This document shows positions 34,708-44,427 of a DNA stretch of 64,000 bases, piece after piece. The notes below the pieces were generated by a model. That model was not told the DNA's origin. It made no database searches and saw only the letters and a program-made list of their open reading frames with translations. The position numbers and the translations under genes were made by a program. Every line of letters starts with the position of its first letter. The stretch's first letter is position 1. Source of the stretch: Marinobacter sp. S6332 (lineage in GTDB: Bacteria > Pseudomonadota > Gammaproteobacteria > Pseudomonadales > Oleiphilaceae); the NCBI RefSeq assembly GCF_023016045.1, contig NZ_JALKAP010000002.1, forward strand, positions 372,001 through 436,000. The letters run 5' to 3'.

Positions 34708-35454
34708 ATGCCTGAGAATACACCCGTCGCTCTGGTTACTGGCTCGGCCCACCGCCTTGGGGCGCACACTGTACAGCTATTGCACGAGCGTGGCTGGAAT
34801 GTGGTTGTGCATTTTCGCAGCCGCGAGGAACAGGCTCACGATTTAATAAAAGCCATGAACCATCAGCGCCCGAACTCCGCAGTTGCGCTGCAAGCCAACC
34901 TAAGCAAGATGGACGATATTAATTACTTGGGTACTAAGGCGGTGGAACATTGGGGGCGACTGGATGCTCTGGTTAACAACGCATCCGTGTTTTATCCAAA
35001 TCCGACACCGGAAGCGACCGAAGATGATTGGGATAGCATCATGCACACCAATCTCAAGGCGCCTTTTTTTCTACTACAGACCTGTTTGCCAGCCTTGCGA
35101 GAAAGCTCCGGCAGTGTTGTGAACCTTATTGATATTTATAGCGAAAAACCGCTACCAGAGCATCCGTTATACTGTGCAAGCAAGGCTGGCCTCGCCGCTC
35201 TAACCCGCTCCTGGGCGAACGATCTAGCCCCAGCGGTACGGGTGAATGGCGTGTCTCCAGGGGCAATTCTTTGGCCTGAAGGCAATTCAGCGGTAGACGC
35301 AAGTTATCAGCGCAAAATTCTCGCGAAAACACCTCTGAACCGCACAGGCACAGCTGACGACATCGCCCGCACTGTTGTGTTTCTACTAACAGAGGCCCCA
35401 TTTATCACCGGCCAAATCATTTCCGTAGACGGCGGGCGCAGCCTGAATATGTAG
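34708..35454 (+). CDS. Pteridine reductase (short-chain dehydrogenase)
   Basis: A 248-residue Rossmann-fold reductase. The nucleotide loop is TGSAHRLGAHT, with Arg as in pteridine reductases (TGxxxRxG), followed by NNAS and the YCASK catalytic pair; an Asp occurs at DIYS where most SDRs have a Ser, which is typical of PTR1/FolM-like enzymes. It would reduce dihydrobiopterin or dihydrofolate with NADPH. It probably shares an operon with cca. Confidence 0.82.
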   Translation: MPENTPVALVTGSAHRLGAHTVQLLHERGWNVVVHFRSREEQAHDLIKAMNHQRPNSAVALQANLSKMDDINYLGTKAVEHWGRLDALVNNASVFYPNPTPEATEDDWDSIMHTNLKAPFFLLQTCLPALRESSGSVVNLIDIYSEKPLPEHPLYCASKAGLAALTRSWANDLAPAVRVNGVSPGAILWPEGNSAVDASYQRKILAKTPLNRTGTADDIARTVVFLLTEAPFITGQIISVDGGRSLNM

Positions 35455-35463
35455 ACCGCGCTT

Positions 35464-35491
35464 TTGCCGGTTCGGGCTTTCCGGCTACAAT
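35464..35491 (+). promoter_or_regulatory. Candidate promoter for the thiolase gene
   Basis: TTGCCG (35464-35469) and TACAAT (35486-35491) are 16 bases apart; a T7 run at about 35501-35507 and a short hairpin (AGGGC/GCCCT) lie downstream in the leader. Confidence 0.4.
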
Positions 35492-35572
35492 GCGCGCAGT
35501 TTTTTTATTCTGAGCATTCTGCAAGGGCTGCTGCCCTGAAACAGAACATTCATTAATAACCGGAGTAACCCC

Positions 35573-36751
35573 ATGCGTGATGTCGTAATTGTTGCCGCAC
35601 GGCGTACAGCCATTGGTGCATTTGGTGGAGGCCTTTCCAGCCTTCGCGCGGACCAGCTAGGTAGCGCCGTTATCAAAGCGCTGTTAGAAGACACCGGCGT
35701 TACCGGCGACCAGATCAATGAGGTGTTGCTGGGCCAAGTGCTAACTGCAGGCAGTGGCCAGAACCCCGCGCGCCAGTCGGCTATCAATGCCGGCATACCA
35801 GCTTCGGTACCTGCAATGACCATCAACAAAGTATGTGGTTCCGGCCTAAAAGCCGTTCATATGGCGGTTCAGGCTATCCGCTGCGGCGACGCAGACATGA
35901 TCATTGCAGGTGGACAGGAGAGCATGAGCCTTGCTCCTCACGTTTTACCTAACAGCCGCAACGGCCAGCGCATGGGTAACTGGAACATGGTCGACACCAT
36001 GGTTAAGGATGGCCTCTGGGATGCCTTCAACGACTACCACATGGGCATCACGGCCGAGAATATTGTTGAGAAATACGGCATCAGCCGCGAAGAACAGGAC
36101 GAGTTCGCGGCGGCATCACAACAAAAGGCTATCGCCGCACGCGAGGCTGGTCACTTCGAAAATGAAATCGCTCCGGTTTCCATTCCCCAGCGCAAAGGCG
36201 ACCCAATTGTTGTCAGCAAAGACGAAGGGCCCCGCGACGGCGTAACCGGCGAGAGCCTCGGCAGACTGCGCCCAGCTTTCAAGAAAGACGGTACGGTCAC
36301 CGCAGGAAACGCTTCAACGCTCAATGATGGCGCGGCAGCGGTTATGGTATGCAGTGCCGAGAAAGCCAAAGAGTTAGGGCTGACCCCACTGGCGACAATC
36401 AAGGCCCACGCCAATGCTGGCGTTGATCCAACCATCATGGGTACCGGCCCGATTCCCGCCAGCCAGCGCTGCTTGAAACTGGCAGGATGGAGTGTCGACG
36501 ACCTAGACCTGATTGAAGCCAACGAGGCGTTTGCGGCACAAGCGATCTCTGTAAACCGTGACATGGGCTGGGATACCAATAAGGTCAACGTGAACGGCGG
36601 TGCTATTGCTTTGGGCCACCCCATTGGCGCTTCCGGTTGCCGTATTTTGGTTTCCCTGCTGCACGAAATGGTGCGTCGCGATGCCCATAAAGGTCTTGCG
36701 ACTCTATGCATTGGTGGCGGCATGGGCGTTGCCTTGGCTGTTGAGCGCTAA
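35573..36751 (+). CDS. Acetyl-CoA C-acetyltransferase (thiolase)
   Basis: Condenses two acetyl-CoA into acetoacetyl-CoA, or reverses this in degradation. All catalytic motifs are present: the nucleophilic Cys in [35 protein letters not shown] and the second Cys in CIGGGMG. The length (392) is that of PhaA/AtoB enzymes. Biosynthetic (PHB) and degradative roles cannot be told apart; no pha genes are near. trmL follows after six bases. Confidence 0.93.
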   Translation: MRDVVIVAARRTAIGAFGGGLSSLRADQLGSAVIKALLEDTGVTGDQINEVLLGQVLTAGSGQNPARQSAINAGIPASVPAMTINKVCGSGLKAVHMAVQAIRCGDADMIIAGGQESMSLAPHVLPNSRNGQRMGNWNMVDTMVKDGLWDAFNDYHMGITAENIVEKYGISREEQDEFAAASQQKAIAAREAGHFENEIAPVSIPQRKGDPIVVSKDEGPRDGVTGESLGRLRPAFKKDGTVTAGNASTLNDGAAAVMVCSAEKAKELGLTPLATIKAHANAGVDPTIMGTGPIPASQRCLKLAGWSVDDLDLIEANEAFAAQAISVNRDMGWDTNKVNVNGGAIALGHPIGASGCRILVSLLHEMVRRDAHKGLATLCIGGGMGVALAVER

Positions 36752-36757
36752 GGCCCA

Positions 36758-37243
36758 ATGCTTAATGTAGTGCTGTACGAGCCGGAGATACCGCCCAACA
36801 CGGGCAATATCATCCGGCTGTGTGCAAATACTGGCTGCAGACTGCATTTGATTGAGCCTCTGGGTTTTAATCTGGAGGACAAGCAAATGCGGCGGGCCGG
36901 TCTGGATTACAGTGAATATGCCACGGTAAAAGTACACAAAAACTATCAGGCCTTTCTCGACAGCGAGCAACCTGAACGGTTATTCGGCTTAACCACCAAG
37001 GGCCATCGTTATTACCATCAGGTTGCCTATCAGGATGGTGATTACTTAATGTTTGGACCGGAAACCCGTGGCCTGCCTGTCGACGTACGCGAAGGCTTAC
37101 CCTCAGAGCACTGTTTGAAGGTCCCTATGTGCCCGCAAAGCCGCAGCTTAAATCTCTCCAACACCGCAGCCTTAGTGGTTTACGAAGCTTGGAGACAGCT
37201 TGGATTTACCGGTGCCGTACTAGAAGGAGAGGGCGAGGCGTAA
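36758..37243 (+). CDS. trmL: tRNA (cytidine/uridine-34 2'-O)-methyltransferase TrmL
   Basis: Methylates the ribose at position 34 in tRNA-Leu isoacceptors. It is a small SPOUT enzyme (161 residues), with the knot motifs [21 protein letters not shown] at the N-terminus, FGPETRGLP, and [16 protein letters not shown]. The last 64 bases overlap the convergent hmuV gene. Confidence 0.95.
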   Translation: MLNVVLYEPEIPPNTGNIIRLCANTGCRLHLIEPLGFNLEDKQMRRAGLDYSEYATVKVHKNYQAFLDSEQPERLFGLTTKGHRYYHQVAYQDGDYLMFGPETRGLPVDVREGLPSEHCLKVPMCPQSRSLNLSNTAALVVYEAWRQLGFTGAVLEGEGEA

Positions 37244-38025
37244 GCTGGCACCTGCCCATCATCTCGGGGAACCACCAACGGATACCCCTCCTCCAGCTTG
37301 ATGATTCTTGCAGACAACCCGTAAACCGCAGCCAATACGGTTTCGTTTAGAACCTCAAACGGCTGACCTGAGGTATAGCATTGCCCGTGATGGAGCAGCA
37401 GCAAACGGTCTGCAAACCTGGCTGCCAAGTTCAAATCGTGAGCAACCGCGAGTACGGCAAAGCCCCGTTGCTTTGCCAATCGTCTAAGCAACGAAAACAC
37501 CTGCTGCTGATGCGCTGGGTCGAGCGCTGATGTGCATTCGTCCAGTAACAGCAATACTGGGCCCTGCGCATCCCAAACTTGCGCCAGCACCCTCGCTAGC
37601 TGAACCCTTTGCTGTTCACCACCCGATAACCCGGGTGCAAGGCGGTATCGCAGGTGGGCGACGTCCAACATATCCATGAGTTCTAAAACCACAGGCATGC
37701 TTTGCGATAGCGGCTCGGCCGGTCGCCCAAGGCGCACTATTTCTTCTACTGTTAGAGGGAAATTGACCTCAACCCGTTGGGGCATAACCGCTCTGCGCTT
37801 CGCTATTTCCCGCTTCGGCCAGTTTTGCAGAGTACACCCCGCAAAACTAACCTGCCCATTGGCAATTTTATGCTCACCGGCCAGCCCTTTGAGGAGGGTA
37901 GATTTACCCGCGCCGTTAGGACCCAGCACCACCAGCAGCTCACCCGCATTCAACTGGAAACCAAGATCACGAACGATTGGCTTCCCAGCCAGATGAATAC
38001 CCAAACCGTCGACATGCAAAAGCAT
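37180..38025 (-). CDS. hmuV: Haem ABC transporter ATPase HmuV
   Basis: ATP-binding subunit of the haem importer. Walker [10 protein letters not shown], signature LSGGEQQR and Walker [14 protein letters not shown] are present, as is the VAHDLN switch. The start at 38025 (ATG overlapping the hmuU stop as ATGA) is chosen; the frame continues upstream but inside hmuU. The length (281) exceeds the usual of about 255-260: the extra C-terminal residues (Pro/Ser-rich) are what overlaps trmL. Confidence 0.93.
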   Translation of the reverse strand: MLLHVDGLGIHLAGKPIVRDLGFQLNAGELLVVLGPNGAGKSTLLKGLAGEHKIANGQVSFAGCTLQNWPKREIAKRRAVMPQRVEVNFPLTVEEIVRLGRPAEPLSQSMPVVLELMDMLDVAHLRYRLAPGLSGGEQQRVQLARVLAQVWDAQGPVLLLLDECTSALDPAHQQQVFSLLRRLAKQRGFAVLAVAHDLNLAARFADRLLLLHHGQCYTSGQPFEVLNETVLAAVYGLSARIIKLEEGYPLVVPRDDGQVPAYASPSPSSTAPVNPSCLQAS

Positions 38026-39059
38026 CAGGTTATCCTTGTTCGTAACAGCAACAACAGAAAAAACGGCCCGCCGATCAGCGCCATCATCAGCCCAATAGGC
38101 AGTTCCGCCGGGGCTACCACAACCCGCGCTAAACAATCAGCTCCAACTAGCAATGTGCCTCCTGCAAGCGCACTGGCAGGTATTACGACCCGGTGCCCTG
38201 CACCCAAGGTATGGCGTACTAGGTGGGGAACAACCAGTCCCACAAAGCCAATCAAACCACTAACTGCTACAGCCGCACCAACGCCAAGCCCGGCGATCAG
38301 GATGGCCGCACGCTTGGTCCAATCGGTGTTGTACCCTAGATGACCAACCACCTGCTCTCCCAACAAAAACGCATCCAACGGCCTCGCTAAAAAAGGGGCG
38401 GCACACAGTGACAACAAAAGCCAAGGTGCGGCCATAGCCACATCATCCCATGCGGCATGGCCCAAGCTGCCCATGGTCCAGAAAGTCAGTGAGCGAAGTT
38501 CTTCATCTGATGAATAGAAGGTTAAAAGCCCTGTGCCCGCACCAGCAATGGCGTTAATAGCTATGCCCGCAAGCAGCAAGGTGGCTACCGATGTGTGCCC
38601 TGCTCTGCTCGCAATACGCCAGGCTAAAAAAACGGTTCCACTACCGCCTATAAAAGCCGCAATAGGCAACGCCCATGCACCCGCAAGGTCCAACCAACCG
38701 CCCAACCAGGTACCGCCAAGCACAATCACCGCAATAGCCGCCAAAGATGCGCCCGCCGAAACGCCGATAAGCCCCGGGTCCGCCAGCGGATTGCGGAACA
38801 AACCTTGCAAAATAGCCCCGCAAACCGCCAGTACTGCGCCTACCAAAAACCCTAAAATCAAGCGCGGTAAGCGCACATCGAAGAGCACCATTCTGGCGAC
38901 CTCATCGTTCAGGTCCCCGATTAGCACACCAAGAATGTCCCCAGCGGTTAATGGGTAGGCCCCATTGGTGATGGAGACCACCGAGACCATCAAAGCAGCC
39001 CCCACAATCAGCAACAGCGCAGGCCCTTTTGCAAGCCGGCCAGCACCGTCAATGATCAT
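38025..39059 (-). CDS. hmuU: Haem ABC transporter permease HmuU (FecCD family)
   Basis: Inner-membrane permease with about ten helices, 344 residues. FRNPLADPGLIGVSAGASLAA is the FecCD/BtuC hallmark, and GLIGFVGLVVPHLVRH comes before the last helices at the ATPase contact loop. Overlaps hmuT by 11 bases upstream and hmuV by one base downstream, so translation is coupled. Confidence 0.95.
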   Translation of the reverse strand: MIIDGAGRLAKGPALLLIVGAALMVSVVSITNGAYPLTAGDILGVLIGDLNDEVARMVLFDVRLPRLILGFLVGAVLAVCGAILQGLFRNPLADPGLIGVSAGASLAAIAVIVLGGTWLGGWLDLAGAWALPIAAFIGGSGTVFLAWRIASRAGHTSVATLLLAGIAINAIAGAGTGLLTFYSSDEELRSLTFWTMGSLGHAAWDDVAMAAPWLLLSLCAAPFLARPLDAFLLGEQVVGHLGYNTDWTKRAAILIAGLGVGAAVAVSGLIGFVGLVVPHLVRHTLGAGHRVVIPASALAGGTLLVGADCLARVVVAPAELPIGLMMALIGGPFFLLLLLRTRIT

Positions 39060-39897
39060 TTCTGGCCACCTGCCCCACTTGCGCCAGCATACTCGCGACC
39101 TCTTCCATAGCCTGAGGGAGCCTTGGACCGAACCCCAGCAGTAACATGCTATCGCCTACGTAGTGCCTGCCCTGTCTCCAAGCATTCAGCGCCGCCAACT
39201 GGGGCCATTGGGTTATGTCGAATTGCCCGGGACGGGATTCCGCGACAACAATCGCATCTGGCTGAGACGCGAGCAGCGCTTCGCGGTTCGCGGGTTTGTA
39301 TCCGGTGACCTCCGCCATGGCATTACTTGCGCCAAGGGCTTTAAGCAGCGCATTGGCAGCCGTGCCCTTCCCGGCAATCATAACGCCATGGTTACCGGCA
39401 GCCATGAGAAACAACACGCGCACGGATTTACCTTCAGAAGCTAGGGGTATGCGCTCAACCCGTGTGCGGATGTCATCGATTATGGCGTTTGCCTGCGCTT
39501 GCTTGCCGAGAATCCGGCCAACTTCACGGATACGGGCCATAGTGTCTGCCGGCGACCGAGCCACCGGTAACTTTATAACGTCCACACCCGCCTGAGACAG
39601 TCGTTCAAGAGTTTTATCCGGGGCTGCTTCTACCGTAGTAAGCAACACATCCGGGCGCAGTGAAAGCACGCCCTCGAAAGGAAGAGCGCGCAAGTAGCCC
39701 ACCTTGGGCAACGACTGCACTTGCGCAGGGTAGTTGCTGGTTGTATCAACGCCCACTAGGCTACCTTGAGCCTCCAAGGCGTAAACCGTTTCGGTGATAC
39801 TGCCATCGGCGCTAACAATGCGCGGCTGTGCAGCCTCGGTCAGGGTCGCAAATGACAAAAAAACTGCGCTCAGTGCCATTAAAACCATCAAGCGCAT
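39049..39897 (-). CDS. hmuT: Periplasmic haem-binding protein HmuT
   Basis: Substrate-binding subunit that carries haem to HmuUV. The signal peptide ends near TEAAQPR, then RIVSADGSITETVYALEAQ, the start of the class III binding fold. The Tyr in KVGYLRALPFEGVLSLRPD is at the place of the haem-ligating Tyr in ShuT/PhuT. 282 residues. It overlaps hmuS by ten bases. Confidence 0.93.
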   Translation of the reverse strand: MRLMVLMALSAVFLSFATLTEAAQPRIVSADGSITETVYALEAQGSLVGVDTTSNYPAQVQSLPKVGYLRALPFEGVLSLRPDVLLTTVEAAPDKTLERLSQAGVDVIKLPVARSPADTMARIREVGRILGKQAQANAIIDDIRTRVERIPLASEGKSVRVLFLMAAGNHGVMIAGKGTAANALLKALGASNAMAEVTGYKPANREALLASQPDAIVVAESRPGQFDITQWPQLAALNAWRQGRHYVGDSMLLLGFGPRLPQAMEEVASMLAQVGQVARNDH

Positions 39898-40964
39898 AAG
39901 CTGCTCTCCAACACCTCAACCTCACGCTGCCAATCGGCAGACTCAGGGTTGCCCGGCTTACGGTTGCCAAACAGCGTAATCACAATCTCGCCTTCTGCGT
40001 TGTAGCCCTCTAGCGACGTGATGGTGCCATCGGTCGATGGCCTGCGAACCACAAACCAGTCTTTGATGCCGTCGGTATTCGCGTGTAGGTTGAAGCCTTT
40101 ATCCAACACATTCATCCAAGGTCCGGTGCGCATCAGTTTGTTTACCTTTCCGGCAAAAATCTGAACAATGCCCGGGTTACCCACAAACACCATAATCGGG
40201 CATTGACTAGCCTTGGCCTGCGCCAAAATCGCATCAAGAGGCGACAGAGCATCCGGCGTGCTTGGTTTTAGGCGAGTAACCCACTCTGAGCCAATCAACT
40301 CTACTGCGGTTAGGCGGTCTACTTTGTTGCGCTTTAGCATCGCGTGAAAATGGTGCACATCCTTCAACTTGGCCCAGTCGTCGCGTAAAGCATCAACATC
40401 AATAGTTTTGGCATCAACGCGAGACTCTTTCGCAGGTACGGACCCCACCTGTGGCGCAGTCAACGAGTTATCGAGATAGTTACCTAGCAGTGCATCCCAG
40501 GCAGCAGAATCAGTTGCCTCTGTTTTATATATCTTGTGCAACGCCAAGCCGTAAGCACTGAAGAATTGTAGGCTTTCCCGGCTAACCTGACCGGTGTTTT
40601 CAGTAACTAGGTAGCCATGGGCCCAATGGTTGAGGAATACACGAACATCTATATCTCCAACGGCTAATCCCATAGCACCCTTACCAGCTACTTTGAACTG
40701 GTTGAAGGTAGCTGTTACTTCATGCACAACCTGATCGTTTCGGGTCAGGATCATCACGTCGCCCACATCATCCATGTCGCACAACAGGGCACCAAACTCA
40801 TGCCTTAAGGGGCGGACACCCTGACTGCGAGTGAGCAAAAGTTCCAGCTCGCTCACGCCGAGCTGTTGTGCTGCATTGCGAATGCGCAGCTTGGGTTGTT
40901 CTTGCAGAAGAGCTCTCCAGCGCTGCGCCAGACTGGTTTCCGGCTTGGTTGCTAAAGCTTCCAT
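39888..40964 (-). CDS. hmuS: Haem-degrading/haem-trafficking protein HmuS
   Basis: Cytoplasmic protein of the HemS/PhuS group, 358 residues, with the two repeated halves usual for the family (the second from about residue 190). It takes haem from HmuUV and either degrades it or passes it to a haem oxygenase. ATG at 40964 follows GAGGA and lies one base after the stop of the HmuY-like gene; an upstream TTG inside that gene is rejected. Confidence 0.9.
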   Translation of the reverse strand: MEALATKPETSLAQRWRALLQEQPKLRIRNAAQQLGVSELELLLTRSQGVRPLRHEFGALLCDMDDVGDVMILTRNDQVVHEVTATFNQFKVAGKGAMGLAVGDIDVRVFLNHWAHGYLVTENTGQVSRESLQFFSAYGLALHKIYKTEATDSAAWDALLGNYLDNSLTAPQVGSVPAKESRVDAKTIDVDALRDDWAKLKDVHHFHAMLKRNKVDRLTAVELIGSEWVTRLKPSTPDALSPLDAILAQAKASQCPIMVFVGNPGIVQIFAGKVNKLMRTGPWMNVLDKGFNLHANTDGIKDWFVVRRPSTDGTITSLEGYNAEGEIVITLFGNRKPGNPESADWQREVEVLESSLCA

Positions 40965-40965
40965 A

Positions 40966-42129
40966 TCAATTTTCCTCGCTTTCAAGAGTCACTTCTTTCC
41001 AACGAATTTCGGGTTGACCACTCACACCGTCGGCACCGTAATAGTTGATAACCTGCATTGCGTACACAGGCGCGGAAGGATCACTGGAATTGCTATCAAT
41101 TAGGTAAACGCGGAAATTTGGCCAGAGTTTATGAGCACCCTGCAAGTTATATTCGTACCAGCTGTTTTCGCTAAAGAGTCCACCGGTTGCATCCGCCGAA
41201 TAGGCACGAGCAAGGGATTCGCCGTTGCTGTCAATGGTCGCACTGGGATAGGCCGAGAGTTCGGACCAGGGGATAGGCCCAAGTGCACCACCATTGCCGG
41301 AGCCTGAAGGCCCGCTGTTGGTTTTCACATACCATTCGCGCCCCGAATACCCTATTTGGACATCCCAGGCATCGGAGGTGGCGCAATCAACAATAGAGTT
41401 GCTGTCAAAATCGAAGCAACTGTCACCACCGTCATAGTTTTCGGGCCTGCTTCGACTGAAGGTAAGCGTGGTATCGGAGAGCTGAGTGGTGCCTGCAGCC
41501 TGCACCTGAAACTCGATGGTGAAACCCTTTATGCCCTCGGGCTGATTATTCTCATCTACCTCGCGCGTGGGGAAATTGAAGTCCAGGATACGCATACGGG
41601 CGTAACTATCACCCGTGTTTGAGCGCACCAAATAGCCAACACCCGGGGCTTCTGCTATCACGCCTCCCGCGCCATACTCGGACCAGCCATCACCCAAAGC
41701 ATAAACAACACCGTCTGGCGCCCAGGTTTCCGGGGCCATAAATGTATCCTTTAGGTGGTCCAGCTCACCATCTGGGGTGGCATTTAGAAATTGATTGGCG
41801 TCGGCTTCACCGGAGTCCGTATAAAACGATGCCTGTGCATCACCCAGTGCACCTACCACATTGCCGTCACCGGAAGCGCCGGAATTCAGCTGGATGTTGG
41901 TTCGGTTGAGCGCAAGATGCCAGTCTCCATCGCTGGCTACCGTCTCGCCCGTAGTGAGGTTCAGATAGCTGGTTCCCGCTTTGGCATCAATAACTTTCTG
42001 GCTCAATTCACTGTCGGCCTGCCCGCCATCGTCGTCGCTTCCCGCAATGTTGTTGTCACTACCACCGCCACAGGCGGTCATCATCAGGCCGAGCGCCGGC
42101 ACCAAAACCTTTAGGTATTGCTTCTGCAT
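40966..42129 (-). CDS. hmuY: HmuY-like haem-binding lipoprotein
   Basis: A 387-residue lipoprotein. The signal ends in LMMTAC, a lipobox with Cys20, followed by a Gly/Asp/Ser-rich flexible linker and a beta-rich domain with WDVQIGYSGREWYVKTNSG and WYEYNLQGAHKLWPNFRVYLI. That fits the HmuY family, which catches haem at the cell surface; HmuY is best known from Porphyromonas. Between the TonB receptor and hmuS, its role as a surface or periplasmic haem relay is likely. The exact haem ligands are not identifiable. AAAAAGGAATGAAAC precedes the ATG. Confidence 0.75.
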   Translation of the reverse strand: MQKQYLKVLVPALGLMMTACGGGSDNNIAGSDDDGGQADSELSQKVIDAKAGTSYLNLTTGETVASDGDWHLALNRTNIQLNSGASGDGNVVGALGDAQASFYTDSGEADANQFLNATPDGELDHLKDTFMAPETWAPDGVVYALGDGWSEYGAGGVIAEAPGVGYLVRSNTGDSYARMRILDFNFPTREVDENNQPEGIKGFTIEFQVQAAGTTQLSDTTLTFSRSRPENYDGGDSCFDFDSNSIVDCATSDAWDVQIGYSGREWYVKTNSGPSGSGNGGALGPIPWSELSAYPSATIDSNGESLARAYSADATGGLFSENSWYEYNLQGAHKLWPNFRVYLIDSNSSDPSAPVYAMQVINYYGADGVSGQPEIRWKEVTLESEEN

Positions 42130-42162
42130 AGTTTCATTCCTTTTTTGCAGTTAAAAAGGTGA

Positions 42163-44190
42163 TCACTGACCACCGAGAGTCAAAGAAAAGCCGGTGTAGA
42201 GAAAACGCCCGGCCACGGGCCGAAAATCGTCGGGATCGGAAAAGTCACGCTGGCTGTCGGCAAGGTTGTCGGCACCGGCAAACAGCTGTAGTTCGGGAAG
42301 CATCTGGTAATTGAGCTTCAGGTCCAGAGCTGTGTATCCTGGGGACTTGCTGCCGGTGGCGGCATCAACGTATTCGGAGCTCTGGTTTCGGGCTCGCAGG
42401 GACCAGGACAAACCCTCAATACCGGTCAGCCCGTCAATAGATGCCTGCAACTGATGCTGTGGGCGGCGGTTAAGTTCGTTTCCGCTTGCCACATCTTCCG
42501 TTTCAGTCCAGGTGTATCCGGCAGAGAGGCGCCAACCATCGGAAATTTGCCAGCCAGCAGTGGATTCGACTCCCCAGGTGCGAGCCTGCTCGATGTTGCT
42601 GTAACGGTAGATAACAACGTTGTCGGTGCGGGCATCAGTGGCAGTTTGGTCAATTTCTGTTTGGACAAGATCGTCGATATCATTGAAGAAGCCATTTACC
42701 TCGAACCACAGTGCTTTTTCGAAGTGGCCACCGAAGCCAAGCTGGTAACTGATGGAAGATTCCGGCTCGAGTTGCGGGTTACCGTTTACGATATAACCCA
42801 GTTGGCTGTGATCGAAACGGTAATGACGCTCTTTGAGGTTGGCTGCCCTGTATCCGGTTCCCACACCGGCACGAATAAAGCTGTCAAACCCTTGTCCGTC
42901 CTCAAAGCCCAAACGGGCATTGATCTTTGGCGCTAGGTGGTAATCAAAGTCTGAGTCTTTTTGGCCACGCAGGCCTGTTACGACCTCCAAATTGTCCAAT
43001 GCGAACCAAGTGTCCTGAACCCAAAGTTCATAGCCTTCCCGGGAGAACTTCTCATCGCTGGCAAGTTCTGACATGCCATCTTTGAATTGCTCAAGGGTTT
43101 CGCGCCTTATATCAACGCCAAGCTGTATGCTATGAGCCTCGCCCACTGCCGACTCAATGTGCCCGGATGCTTGCGATATGGAGATATCCGCCTGACGGTT
43201 ATCGAACCGGCCAGTGGCAGAATACTTTGAGGTGTCATCATCAAGCTGCTCGTGCAAAAATGCCCAATGCCCGCGCATACCCTCGCCATTGCCGTGATCA
43301 CCAGCCAGTGTCGCACGCAGCCTGCGCACGTCTTCTTCTTTGCCCTGATTGATGGTGCCACCCGGAAGGGTGCTAAAGCGGGAACTCGAACTCTCATCAA
43401 ACACCGAGCCGGTCCAAGACAGCGCGTTATTTTCAGATGGCCGCCAATCCACCCGCACCGCGGCGTCGTTACGGTCGTATTCGTCACCCGGCCGAGCCCA
43501 AGTCTCCGGCTCTGGGTCAATGCCATCCGAATGCTGTGTTGAGCCCGAAGCTCGCACGCCCCACTGTTTATTACCGGCTGAAACCGCTGCGCGACCGGTG
43601 TAGCGGGCGGAATCCCACTTCTCGCCGGAGGGGTTCTGGTCGCCATAACTACCAACATCTGCCGAGAAGTTGCCTTTAATTCCGGATGCCACTTTTCGGG
43701 TAATCACGTTAACAACACCGCCCATGGCGGCACTGCCGTACTGTGCCGATACAGCACCCTTCACAACTTCAATGCGCTCAATATCAAGCACCGAGAGTTG
43801 GCTCACATCGACAGAAGAGCCTGTGGTGGCAGTGACTGGCGATCCATCCACAAGCACCAGCACACGGTCTGCATCAATACCCTGCAACCAGACTTCGTAC
43901 CCTGGCTTGCCGTGTATTTCCCGCAACTGCAGGCCCGGCACATTAATCAACGCTTCTTTGAGGTTACGAGCATGGGTTTTCTCAATCTCCCGAGCGGTGA
44001 CTACTTCGGTTCTCACCGGAGTATCCAAAACCGTTCTTTCGCTGCGGGTGCCCGTGACAACCAACTCATCAAGATATCCGGCGGCATACAGCGGAGCAGG
44101 AGCTGCCAAGCACACAACAACCGTGAGTGAAAGCGAGAGCACATTCGACAAAACGGAAACAGAAGATTTCAAAGCATACCCCGCAAGCAA
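42163..44190 (-). CDS. TonB-dependent haem receptor
   Basis: Outer-membrane receptor, 675 residues. After the signal peptide is the TonB box-like DELVVTGTR, the plug (LKEALINVPGLQLREI, VVKGAVSAQYGSAAMGGVVNVIT), and a barrel ending in LYTGFSLTLGGQ without the usual terminal aromatic. The pair YRAANLKERHY and NGNPQLEPE resembles the FRAP/NPNL region of haem receptors with a His between. No ATG is in frame: TTG at 44190 or at 44172 (with GGGG just before) must be the start. First gene of the haem operon, with two Fur-like boxes in front. Confidence 0.88.
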   Translation of the reverse strand: MLAGYALKSSVSVLSNVLSLSLTVVVCLAAPAPLYAAGYLDELVVTGTRSERTVLDTPVRTEVVTAREIEKTHARNLKEALINVPGLQLREIHGKPGYEVWLQGIDADRVLVLVDGSPVTATTGSSVDVSQLSVLDIERIEVVKGAVSAQYGSAAMGGVVNVITRKVASGIKGNFSADVGSYGDQNPSGEKWDSARYTGRAAVSAGNKQWGVRASGSTQHSDGIDPEPETWARPGDEYDRNDAAVRVDWRPSENNALSWTGSVFDESSSSRFSTLPGGTINQGKEEDVRRLRATLAGDHGNGEGMRGHWAFLHEQLDDDTSKYSATGRFDNRQADISISQASGHIESAVGEAHSIQLGVDIRRETLEQFKDGMSELASDEKFSREGYELWVQDTWFALDNLEVVTGLRGQKDSDFDYHLAPKINARLGFEDGQGFDSFIRAGVGTGYRAANLKERHYRFDHSQLGYIVNGNPQLEPESSISYQLGFGGHFEKALWFEVNGFFNDIDDLVQTEIDQTATDARTDNVVIYRYSNIEQARTWGVESTAGWQISDGWRLSAGYTWTETEDVASGNELNRRPQHQLQASIDGLTGIEGLSWSLRARNQSSEYVDAATGSKSPGYTALDLKLNYQMLPELQLFAGADNLADSQRDFSDPDDFRPVAGRFLYTGFSLTLGGQ

Positions 44191-44197
44191 TAATACG

Positions 44198-44216
44198 AAT
44201 ACGAGGGATTCTCATT
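44198..44216. promoter_or_regulatory. Fur-like box 1 before the haem receptor
   Basis: On the minus strand AATGAGAATCCCTCGTATT matches 12 of 19 positions of the Fur consensus AATGATAATGATTATCATT. It lies right before the receptor start. Confidence 0.55.
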
Positions 44217-44247
44217 CACCAACAGTTTTAAATCAAGACTTTTCGTT

Positions 44248-44266
44248 AATGAGACTCAATTTTATT
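44248..44266. promoter_or_regulatory. Fur-like box 2 before the haem receptor
   Basis: AATGAGACTCAATTTTATT matches 13 of 19 positions of the Fur consensus and lies 31 bases beyond box 1, with a -35-like TTGATT (minus strand) between them. Tandem boxes are common for strongly iron-repressed operons. Confidence 0.5.
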
Positions 44267-44377
44267 TGGACCACACTTGAAAGGTGAAGCTTTGGATGAA
44301 GTGAGGGGCTTAAAACTAAGGAAGGCCTTACGGAATTCGTGATCGCAGAGGCGGAGCGCGACTTCCCATTAAACTAC

Positions 44378-44407
44378 AAACAGCCCGGCACAGGTCCGGG
44401 CTGTTTT
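44378..44407 (-). terminator. Terminator downstream of secB
   Basis: AAACAGCCCGG and CCGGGCTGTTT pair around a 7-base loop; T-rich ends on both strands make it usable from either side. It separates secB from the haem operon's promoter. Confidence 0.8.
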
Positions 44408-44427
44408 GTTACCAACAACTCATATCT

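Noticed and set aside
38026..38136. N-terminal extension of hmuV
   Set aside because: It lies within hmuU and has no similarity to HmuV; an ATGA overlap gives a standard start at 38025.
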